Position numbers and translations under genes: made by a program
The notes under the pieces: generated by a model
Database searches by the model: none
What the model was told of the DNA's origin: nothing
What the model saw: the letters and a program-made list of their open reading frames with translations, nothing else
Shown here: piece after piece, positions 54,561 to 64,000 of the stretch
How positions within the stretch are numbered: position 1 is the first letter of the stretch
Layout of the letters: the number at the start of each line of letters is the position of its first letter
DNA from: Symsagittifera roscoffensis
Lineage: Eukaryota; Xenacoelomorpha; Acoela; Convolutidae
Length of the DNA: 64,000 bases
NCBI RefSeq assembly: GCF_963678635.1
Contig: NC_087063.1
Coordinates: 5,674,386-5,738,385, forward strand
Reading direction: 5' to 3'

Positions 54561-55326
54561 AGGACTTAGGTGAACGAAAGAAAAACTAAAAAGTGAGAGG
54601 TATTAGGTTATTAATACACAGGCTAGGTATCAGTGACTGCACTGGTAACTTGCCTCTCAAAAAGAACCAGACTAATACAAAACAGGTCCGAACTCGGATA
54701 TTCGCGACACTAAGTCTAAATTAAAAAGAGCGTGACTCATTGGTGTGGATTGAAACATAATACGTTTTTGGGAAAAGTGACTGCCCTGAGGATTTTAGTA
54801 GGTCTAGCTCGGGCAGTCCGAAGGCAGATAGGTAACACAGTACTCGGTGGGTGCAATAGACGCCCACTTGAGAAAATAACTGCCTTTAAAGTCTTGTCTG
54901 TTTGGTGCAGCACCAAGCAGGGAAAGCTTTTTCTTTAAAAGACAGGTTCGACTATTGTACTGCGACCGACTAAGAGTACAAGACACATACGTTTTTTTTA
55001 TATATACAGTCATATTGTGTCAATATATATTTTTTGTTTTTGATTTTAAATCAACCTAAACTGTGCTTGATTGGGTAGTGAATACACTATCTTTTAAATT
55101 GACTGATAACATCATATTGTGCTAGTTTCCAGATCTTTGGACCGATAAACGGTCAGTGTGAATAAATTTTATACAAACTGTACTCTGACAACATACAGGG
55201 ATTCGTGGTCACTATTTAATAGAATCTGGTGAAATTTATTGTGTTGTGTCATTATTATTGTTAATAAAACTATAAGGTCTCTAGCAATTGAGACAAGAGT
55301 AGGCATAGGAAAGTGACAAATAGAGA
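54561..55326 (+). other. Element B leader downstream of the motif array
   Basis: About 770 bp, AT-rich toward the end, with no supported ORF. It leads to the Gag ATG at 55327. A run of T and TA repeats near 54990-55045 is the only obvious low-complexity feature. Confidence 0.6.
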
Positions 55327-56070
55327 ATGAGCTTAGACAAGTCAAGGATACCAAAACGAGGTAATAGCTCTAGGAAATTCATACCTGAAAAGCAAAAAAA
55401 AACGATGACCGATCCTTTTGTGGATTGGATCAAGCGATCCCGGTCCGATAAAGAGGAGACGGTTTCAGGCAGAATGGTTGAAACGAGAAGTCAGAAGACC
55501 TCAGAAGGGCGAAGAGAACTGTTAGAAGTGGAGGTCAATACGGACCATACCATGAACGACAACCAGGGAGTAAATGGACTGGAAGGGAGAGGCAGAAGGC
55601 TGGCGAGTGAATCTACTCCGGTAGAACAAGGCCATGATTTTGCCACTTCCACCGGGACATTGGATCGAGAGGAGATGTCGGAACTGTCCGACATCTCAAC
55701 TGAAGTAACGGCAACTAGAAGATCTCCGACAGACAACACTATGATAGCAAGCGGAACTGGGAAACAAACAACCTCATCATCGTTCTCAGAAAGAATGAAG
55801 AACACCTTCGGAAACATCTTTCCATTCAGCATGGGAGGAGGAGCAGGAAACGATGGGTCCCAGGAGGAAGAGGATGAAGAGGAGCAAGGGGACTTTGGAT
55901 CTCAAGTCAGTCTCAATAGTTCGATCCAGGTGGGTCCCAGGAGTCCCAGGAGGAAGAGGATGAAGAGGAGCAAGGGGACTTTGGATCTCAAGTCAGTCTC
56001 AATAGTTCGATCCAGGAGAGTGAGGCACACGTCGGAAGAGAGACTGGAACCATGGATAAATTTGGTGTAG
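55327..56070 (+). CDS. Gag N-terminus of element B, separated by a duplication frameshift
   Basis: An ATG-started frame of 247 codons, polar and rich in S, E and R. An 86-bp tandem duplication (first copy from about 55858, second from about 55944, containing CAGGAGGAAGAGGATGAAGA) adds two bases modulo three and shifts the frame. Codons downstream of the duplication belong to the frame that runs to the window end. The last 45 codons here are therefore read out of frame. Confidence 0.8.
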   Translation: MSLDKSRIPKRGNSSRKFIPEKQKKTMTDPFVDWIKRSRSDKEETVSGRMVETRSQKTSEGRRELLEVEVNTDHTMNDNQGVNGLEGRGRRLASESTPVEQGHDFATSTGTLDREEMSELSDISTEVTATRRSPTDNTMIASGTGKQTTSSSFSERMKNTFGNIFPFSMGGGAGNDGSQEEEDEEEQGDFGSQVSLNSSIQVGPRSPRRKRMKRSKGTLDLKSVSIVRSRRVRHTSEERLEPWINLV

Positions 56071-59000
56071 TGACAACGATAAGCAAAGAGGCAAACACAC
56101 CGGGCCAGTCAAAGGACTTCGCGATTAGGACAAGTTCGGGGCCACAACCTGAAGAGAGTAGAACCAGAGGGCTTGGCAACGCGTTAGCGGATCCTGAAAT
56201 AGATAATGATAAAACGTCAAGACAGAGAGTCAAGGCCCGGATCTCTACCAGCACGAAGCTACCTGGGACCGACAGAGTTACACCACCACTAGTGACGCCA
56301 CTCATGGATAACGGGGCAGCACTAGAGGAAGCCTTAAACAACATAGTGGGCAGTTTAGGAGAACAAAATGAACAGATGTCGATAAGGATGAGTGAACTGG
56401 AAAGAGCAGTTCACATTGAAAGAGAAAGTCTGCGGGAAGAAATAAACCGCAACAGACAAGAAGTTGGCAGAAGCGAAAAACGCTTGAAAGAAAGAACGGA
56501 CGAACATATGACGAGGAACTTGTCGCGAATGACAAGAGAGGCGGAACAGAGGGAGTTACGCTTAAGAGCCGACATGGAGAAGTTAAGAATACAGCAAGAG
56601 CAGTCTCTTGGGTCTCTTGACATAAAGATAGACGCGATGATGGAGAGGCGAACTCAGGCTATCATGGATAGGTTGGACGGGCTACTAAGCAGCAAAAGTG
56701 GACCAAAAGAAGGAGAGCCGAACTCGGGAGGTCCCAGCAGGGAACCGAGGGTGAACTTCAATGAACATCAAAGGAGGAAGACGTATGGATCCACTAGAGG
56801 CAGGGGCAGTTCATCAGGCTATGCCACAAGGGGTAATACAGCATGGGGCCCGAACAGTAGAGCGAGTTCAACGGGGAACAGACAAACCTCGAACGAACGA
56901 CCAACGCAAAGCACACATGCGACTGGGAGAAGCGATTCTGGCAACATGGGGCATACAAGCCCGAGGAGGAGTCACATGGGCCAAGCGGGAAACGCTCATG
57001 GTGATTCGGATTGCAGGGATGCACAGCACACAGAGCCTTCGACAAGGTGTGAGGACACTCAAGCGGGACACTCAAGGGATGCTACGGCAATGGCCACAGC
57101 ATTTGAACCCCAGAACAGGTCTTTGGAGACATTCCTGACGAGGTTATCTAGAACCAATGAACGCAGTGAGAAGTCCAGAAGAGTCTTTAAGAAGCCAAGA
57201 TGCTACAAAGACGAATCTGATGGCTGTATTGATACCTGGATAGAGGTAATGAAGCTGCATTTCGAGGAAGAGGACTTGTCGGAGAGACAGGAATGCAGCG
57301 CGCTCACCAGCAACTTAGAAGGGACAGCCCTGAACTGTGTCATGGCCAAGAAACAGTATCAACGTGACACTGCTGAGAAAATCTTCGAAATCTTGTTAAA
57401 CCGTTTCGGATCAGGGGTGCAGGGGCACCAGGCGATGATGCGCTTCGAGAAACGGAGGCAACGAGAAGATGAAACAATAGACAAGTTTCTCGATGATTTG
57501 GAAATGCTGAGAAGACGCAGCCAACCGGATGAGTCAAACCGAAGGATGAACCTGGCCGTAGCCTCAAAATTCATCGATGGTGTGAAAAATGATGAACTTC
57601 GTACGATGCTAGCAACGCATTACACACCACTATCAACTAATGCGCCAACACCGGAGGAGTTGAGGCTCAAATCAAAAGAGTATCTTTTGTTGAAACCTCC
57701 ATCGAGATCTGGATATTACAAGAACAATTATGGCAATTTTAACAACGGACCAGCAAACCAAGGGAGCAATTGGTACAAACCGAGGGATGATATGGACAAG
57801 AGACGTTCTTGTGCTAATTGCAGTTCAACAGACCATCATGTGTCAGCATGCCCAGCTTACAAACAAGGCATGAAAGCAATAGGCTTTAGCCTCGAGGACA
57901 AAGATGCGTCAGAGTTGGATCATGAGGATTTCATGAGAGGAGTAATTGCGAAATTTGGCCCGAGGTGTTTCTTTTGTAACTTGGAAGGTCATTTTAAATC
58001 AGATTGTCCGCAATTCTGGGATGCAGTGGCAGACATCAAGCATCCAAGGCATGAAGAAGCTTTGTCAGGAGTGAAAGCAAGCAAGGCTCGACTTTTGAGC
58101 GAAGCAGAGGCACGCAGGAAGGACAAACCTCAAGAGCTGGCGGCAAAGAAAATGCAAGCAGTAACAGAAGAAGCACGTGAACCGGAACCAGCAACTGCGG
58201 CCGATGACTTCAAGATCGATTATAAGGCAGCCGCAAAGGATGCTCTAAATAGAGTACAGCAGGAATTGGTGACGAAAGAGATCGAACAAAAAGTGAAACT
58301 TGAACTGGAAAATGAAAAGCTTCAGGAGCAACTGAATACCTTCGAGGCAATGGAGTTCGAGGAGACGAAAACACCAAGCAGTTTAGATATGAAACTTAAA
58401 GTGATCTCCGGTAAGAGGTTCGGCATGGCGCCGCAGGGAAAGAAGATACAGTCGATAATCTCAGTGGCTGGACACCAGGTAATAAGAAATTTGAGTGAAC
58501 CATCAGAGTTCACTTTAATGCATTTGGACACATATGCAGATTATCTGAGGCAGGTGGAGCCACGCACTGAGTCGAGAGCTGTGCGAGCACTACTAACGAC
58601 GGGTGGCCCTCGCATGAAGAAACTTCATGGACGCTACTTGGAGGTCTATGGGCCGTATCAAATAATGCTGAACGTGGATGGAATCAGCATCTACACCAGG
58701 ACTTACATAACAACAGATGATGACCAAATGGGGCAGATCTATTTGGGTGAAGAGGAACTCAAAGTCCGCAGGATAGGCCATGACGCCATGATGGAACAAG
58801 ACGCGGTACATATTGGATATGAAGCAGATGTGACAGCACACCTGCTTGACACCAACGGAACAATAATCGGAGTCACAGGGCTTCTGGACACAGGCGCGGT
58901 GGTGAGTGTGATGCCGATAAAAACCTGGGAGAGAATGGGCTTCACGCGGGAAGATTTGATTCCTACGAATCTCCGACTAGCCGCTGCAAATCGAGGAGCT

Positions 59001-62000
59001 ATCTACGTAGCCGGAAGAACACCGGTGACGGTCCTTCACATGGGAGGACGGAACCTTTGGATGAGCTTCCTGGTGGTAGAGAATCTGGACGACGCCGACC
59101 AATTCATCTTGGGCAGAGATTTTGTCAGGAATTTTGACGTGATGATTGACTTGAACAACGGTCTAATACGGATTAGAAACCCGGACCGAAAGTATGTTAA
59201 GAGACCAATTAATAGGATAATAACAGATGAAAATAAGGTACCAGTTTTTTTGGATAGAAAAGTAAAGTTACAACCAGGACAAGCTGTAGTAGCAATTTTT
59301 AGAATGAGAAATTTAAATTCGTTAAGTGATAGCAAACAGGTTTGCTTAGTACCGAATCCAAATAGTCAGAGTTCGGTGATTTTAGGCCGGAGCTTCTCGG
59401 TAACGCGAAACGGACTGTGTGTCAGTGTGTTGTTGAACACACTGGACACCACGGTTTCAATCCAGCGTGGAAAGAAGCTTGGCTACGCCTTGCCGATGAG
59501 GACCGACTATGAGGAGACAGAAAACTCGAAGAAATATAGTGTGAAAGACTGTCCTTATCATGCAAATAAAGATAAAATCTTAAAGAGAATTAATGAATTA
59601 AAATCTATTCATAAATTGTTTTCAATGAAATCCGAAACGGACGACGGCTTATCAAGCTGCTCGAATTTTCCGGAACGCCCCTCGTCATATGAACTAGATT
59701 CTGACAAACCGGTTTTGCCAGAAATAGAACATTTAAAAGGAAAAATAGGTGAGGGAGATTTTGAAAAATTACGGGACCTCCTAGATCGGAATGCCGAAGT
59801 ATTTTCAAAACATAAGGCGGACATCGGTTGCTGTAATTTCGTCGAACACGAAATCGAACTAGAAGAGGGCGCCGTTCCCCATAGGGAAGGCGCAAGGCGA
59901 ATGACGCCACATAAATCGGAAGCGTGCCGAGCGGAAATAGAAATGTTGCTTGAATACGACATGATAGAACCCTCGAAATCACCGTGGGCTTGCGGGGTAG
60001 TCATGGCGAAAAAGAAAGGGGGGCAGCTTAGATTTTGTTGCGACTTTCGTTACTTGAACGCGGTAACGATTAAAGATGCGTACCCGATACCGCGAATAGA
60101 CGAGAGCCTATCCAAACTTGGTGATGCAAAGTTCTTCACCACATTGGACTTGGGTTCTGCCTTCTGGCAGGTTCCTCTGCGAAAGAAGGACAGAGAGAAA
60201 ACCGGATTCGCGTGCGAATTGGGGTTGTACCAGTGGAAGAGGATGCCCTTCGGCTTGTGCAATGCAACAGCAACTTTTCAAAGGCTGATGGCTCAGGCTT
60301 TGACAGGAGTGACCAAAAAGTACGGGAATCTCTTGATGTGCTACGTGGATGACGTAGTCATAGCGACACCAACCCTGGAGGATCACATTGATCGACTCGA
60401 TGAGGTCTTCGGATGTATGAAAAGAGCAGGCTTGAAATGCAAACCATCGAAATGTGAAATCCTTAGGGATTCGATCAAGTACCTGGGAAGAATGGTGGAC
60501 AGGCATGGTGTGAGGCCAGATCCAGAAGCAGTAGAGGCTGTGCTGACATGGAAAGCTCTTAGAACGGACACACAGCTCATGAGCTTCCTAGGGTTTGCCA
60601 ATTACTACCGAGAATTCATAAAAGGATACGCGGACAAGGTGTACCCGATGCAGAAGCTGATGCGCAACAAAGGGAAAAAGTTCGAATGGAACGATGAGGC
60701 ACAAGTTGCTTTCGAGAACATAAAGCGGGAACTGTGCGAAGCGCCAGTGCTGGGCATGCCTACAGAAAAGGGCATGTATGTTCTTGACACAGACGCATCG
60801 GTGGTGGCCATCTCAGGAATATTGCATCAAGAGCAAGAATGGAACGGAAGAACAGTTCTCCGTCCCATTGCATACGGCAGCAAAGTCTTGAGTGACACAG
60901 AGATGAAATATGGCGCACCAAAAGCAGAAATGTTTGCAGTAGTCACCTTCGTGGAGAAGTACCGTGCATACTTGGGGAGCGCTCCCTTCAAGTTACGCGT
61001 GGACAACAGAGCGTTATCCTGGTTGAAGACCTACTCGATGGATCAGAGTTATATTGGTAGATGGATAGTAAGACTGGATGGCTACCATATGATAATCGAA
61101 CATAGGATGCGTGATAAACATCAGAATGCTGACAGTCTCAGCAAGAAAACTGAGTTCTATGAAAAATTGGAGCAGAAGCAAGCCAATCAGGCGGAAGTAA
61201 AGGAGGGATTCTCGTTTCTGGACAAAGAAACTTATGAAGCGCTTCCCTTAACGAGATGGTTGGATAAGTCTGGACATCCAATTCCGGGGCATCCTGAGTT
61301 ACCTGTAGAGAAAGCAGCCGAGATAAAGATCCTGTCAAGGGAGGACCCGGTCCCATTGGATCTGTTGCTGCGCTCGAACCTGGTCCAGCAGGAACTATCT
61401 CGCATGAATATAAACAGCCTCTCACTATTGGATAAAACGGTGCAAGTCACACCACAAGTAATGCGGATGCTGGGTGGATTGTTAGAAAGAGAAGTGACCA
61501 GAGATGACCCCGAGTGGACAGCAGCAGTGGCATCGCTGACAATCAGTGAGAAAGTGAAGATCATGCCGTCCAGACGACAACACGAAGAGAACTTGAGGGA
61601 TTGTAGGACAATAGTTCAGCAACTAGTATCCTCAATACCCCAAGAGATTTTAACCAGTACTTCTTACGGACAGAAAGGACAGGAGAGCGGCAGGCAAAAG
61701 AAAACTGTCACCTTTGTAGACCGGGATAAAGACGGTGAAGTTGTAAAACAAAATCTGCTGCAAGACTATTTATCCGGGGAGAAGGATGAGGAGAAAAACC
61801 AGCGATCACAAGATCAACACCCGGGACAAGTGAATTGGTCCGGGGAGTCCGAGATAGACGAGAAAATACCTGATGAGAAACAGGACCTAGAGAACAAGGT
61901 TTTGTCCGGGGAGTTCAGATGGATGCGAAGGAAATACGGACATGATCTGGAGGAGCGTGCAGTCTCCAGCACAACACCTTCGACGGATGATGAATCCCGA

Positions 62001-64000
62001 AACTCAGGAATGGACACCTATTCCGACAGGAATTCGACTTCGGGATCCGAACTGTCAGAACTGGCGATACACACGCTACTAGTGGAAACTCGGGCGAGAG
62101 ACCTGGACAGAGAGGTGTACCAGGATCCTGACAGTGATCGCTACCTAATACCAAGCGAAAGAGTCTTTGACAACGCAGCGGATGACTTAGAAACGATAGC
62201 GGTATCGAAACGTTCGATAAGCCTGTTGCCGCAGAAAGAGGTAGTCAGGACTGATCTTCAGCCGTTTCAGCAAGAAACACAACCGTTGGTGAAGATTTGG
62301 TGCGTTAAGATGGAAGAAGACACACATCAGCCCAACGAGCTGAATAGTCAGATGAGAGTCATGAAGACGTACTTGAAGGCGAGATACAGACTCTCGGACC
62401 TTCTAAGGGCGCAGAGAAATGATCGCATGACAAGCAACCTAAAAAGGTGGATAGAAAACGGTGCACCTGACAAAGGTGACCTGGAAGAAGACAGCTATAG
62501 GATCCTGAGACAATACTTCATGCAGAAGGAGGGGAGATTATATCTGAACAAGGACGGGATCGTGGCTTGCAGGAGAAGAGAAGAAGACAAGGTCTTATAC
62601 AAATATAACGCGATAGTGTTGCCGCAACTCTATCAGACAGAACTATTATTCAGGTCGCATGATCAGATGGGCCATCAAGGGATCGACAAAGGGTATCAGA
62701 GGATCCTGAAGCGCTTTGAGTGGCCTGGAATGAAAAAAGCATGTGAGAAATGGGTAACAGCGTGCCTGTCATGCCAACAGGTCAAGGATCCAAGGAAATT
62801 ACGATTTCCTCTACAATCGATTGAGTCGTCTGAATTCAACGAGGTCGTGCAGATAGATCACAAGAAGATATGCATGACAGACAGCGGTTATAACCAAGTC
62901 TTGGTCATGATAGATCACTTCACGAAGTATGCAGAGGCCGTGCCCTGCATAACTGCCTCGGCGGAAGAGACATGCGACCACCTGATAAATACATGGATAG
63001 CAAGACATGGTTGTCCAATGACGTTTCAATCGGACAATGGAACAGCTTTCGTAGGCGAGCTTACGAAAGAGCTTATGAGACGGTCACAGGTCGCTCAGGC
63101 TCACTCCACGACATACCACCCTCAGACGAATGGCTTAGTGGAAAGACAGAATAGGACGTTAGTATCGATGCTGAGAGTATACTGTTCCAGGTATATGACC
63201 GATTGGGACAGATACCTTCCACAGGTGATGGGAGCTTATAATAGCACGCAACACTCCACCACTGGGGTCAGTCCACACATGATGCTGACGGGACACGAGA
63301 AGTCTTTACCCTTGACATTCTTCTACCCAGAATATGAGGGGAAGAAAACATCTCCACAGGTTTACGTGAGGGATGTGATCAGACGGCAACAGGAGTTGAA
63401 CGATCTGTGTAGACGAAATACTCAGCAAGCACAGGCAAGGCAGAGGAAAAGATTCGACAAGAAAGCAGCTGGTGCAAAAGCCTACTCGGTGGGAGACTAC
63501 GTATGGGTATTTCAGAACGTTATACCACCGAAAGGAACAAAGAAGCTTCTAAAAAAGTGGAGGGGACCCTTCATGATTACAGAGGTGCACCAAGAGGGAC
63601 GCTTTTATAGACTGAGTACTGGCCGAGCCGCCCACTACGAAAACATCAAGCCACACAATCCATCGACAGAAGACTGGTGTGTACCTGCAGACATGGAAGA
63701 AGGGGATTATCTAATGATGGATTCTGCTTGTGAGGTCAATGAAAAAGGCACCAGGCAGAAGAACGATGGAAACGAAATCGTAGAGGATGGTACAGATACA
63801 CCGCTGGACCTGGATCCAAATGAACAGATCGAAGCGGACGATGAGACCTTACCCTACGCAGAGGAAGATTGGCAGGATCCCGAACAGACAGAGGTTCCCA
63901 AGAACATGGAACCAGATCTTCCGTTCACGATGCAGACTCGTCAGAAAGACGGGATGAGACCAAGAAAGAAATACAATCCTTACGGTGACGACTTTGTAGT
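55920..64000 (+). CDS. Gag-Pol polyprotein of element B (runs off the window)
   Basis: Open from 55920, after a TAG at 55917-55919, through 64000; the first ATG is 56052. Order: coiled coil (56310-56650), Gly/Ser/Arg-rich segment, capsid (57180-57700), CCHC knuckles at 57810-57851 and 57966-58007, then protease with DTG at 58887-58895. RT follows with KRMPFGLCN and YVDD at 60342-60353, then RNase H (about 60770-61050) and an acidic linker with three LSGE/WSGE repeats (61773-61915). The integrase has an HHCC domain (62658-62780), a core with QSDNGTAF (63027-63050) and NGLVERQ, and a GPF module (63554-63592). I checked the frame at the knuckles, DTG, linker, YVDD and integrase core, and all agree. 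Gag and Pol are in one frame with no stop or shift between them. Confidence 0.88.

Larger units (their letters stand above)
51481..64000 (+). mobile_element. Ty3/Gypsy-like element B (3' end outside the window)
   Basis: A relative of family A with the same domain order and easily aligned Gag, protease, RT and integrase, but clearly diverged. Unlike family A, its Gag-Pol is open for about 8 kb. The leader is unrelated to that of family A but equally long and repeat-rich. The window stops in the acidic region after integrase, so any macro-like or SGNH cargo would lie beyond 64000. Confidence 0.88.

Overview
This window is eukaryotic repeat DNA, almost entirely retroelements. I see no host gene, rRNA, tRNA or bacterial-style gene. 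Its contents are Ty3/Gypsy-type LTR retrotransposons, a Penelope-like element, a CR1/Jockey-like non-LTR element, a MITE-like inverted-repeat element, satellites and minisatellites. This points to an invertebrate metazoan. The Penelope relic carries a PHD finger inside its reverse transcriptase, an arrangement I associate with cnidarians. That is a recollection, not a search result, so the host assignment is weak.

Layout. (1) Positions 1-13207 and 16154-34289 are two near-identical copies of one giant Ty3/Gypsy element (family A), offset by 16454 bp. Copy 1 is cut by the window on the left and ends at 13207. Copy 2 runs to a polypurine tract at 34277-34289. The order is Gag (coiled coil, capsid, two CCHC knuckles), aspartic protease, reverse transcriptase, RNase H, acidic linker and integrase, then an unusual macro-like domain at the Pol C-terminus. 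A 0.46 kb spacer follows. After it come about 8.8 kb of further coding sequence: an SGNH (GDSL) hydrolase, a second degenerate SGNH-like domain and about 1600 residues of unrecognised protein. Both copies are dead and share most of their stops and frameshifts. (2) Positions 13208-16153 lie between the copies and hold a possible LTR end with a PBS-like site, three 69-bp hairpin repeats and about 90 copies of a 14-bp minisatellite. (3) Positions 34290-36243 are LTR-like and interrupted by a 594-bp fragment copied from inside the element. (4) Positions 36244-42532 form element C: two 2.55-2.63 kb LTRs, each carrying a 148-codon ORF, around a 1.1 kb relic related to the C-terminal end of the family A polyprotein. 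(5) Positions 42533-45180 are a broken Penelope-like element with a 0.2 kb MITE inside it. (6) Positions 45181-51480 are LTR-like modules around a 166-168 bp satellite that was split by a non-LTR retrotransposon. (7) Positions 51481-64000 are a third, related Ty3/Gypsy element (B). It has a long leader rich in CCGGAGGGGT motifs and paired hairpins, then a Gag-Pol frame open from 55920 to the window end.

The most interesting content is the post-Pol cargo of family A (macro-like domain plus one or two SGNH hydrolase-like domains) and the structured repeats in the leaders and LTRs of several families. Domain calls rest on motif reading by eye. Element ends could be set confidently only for element C.
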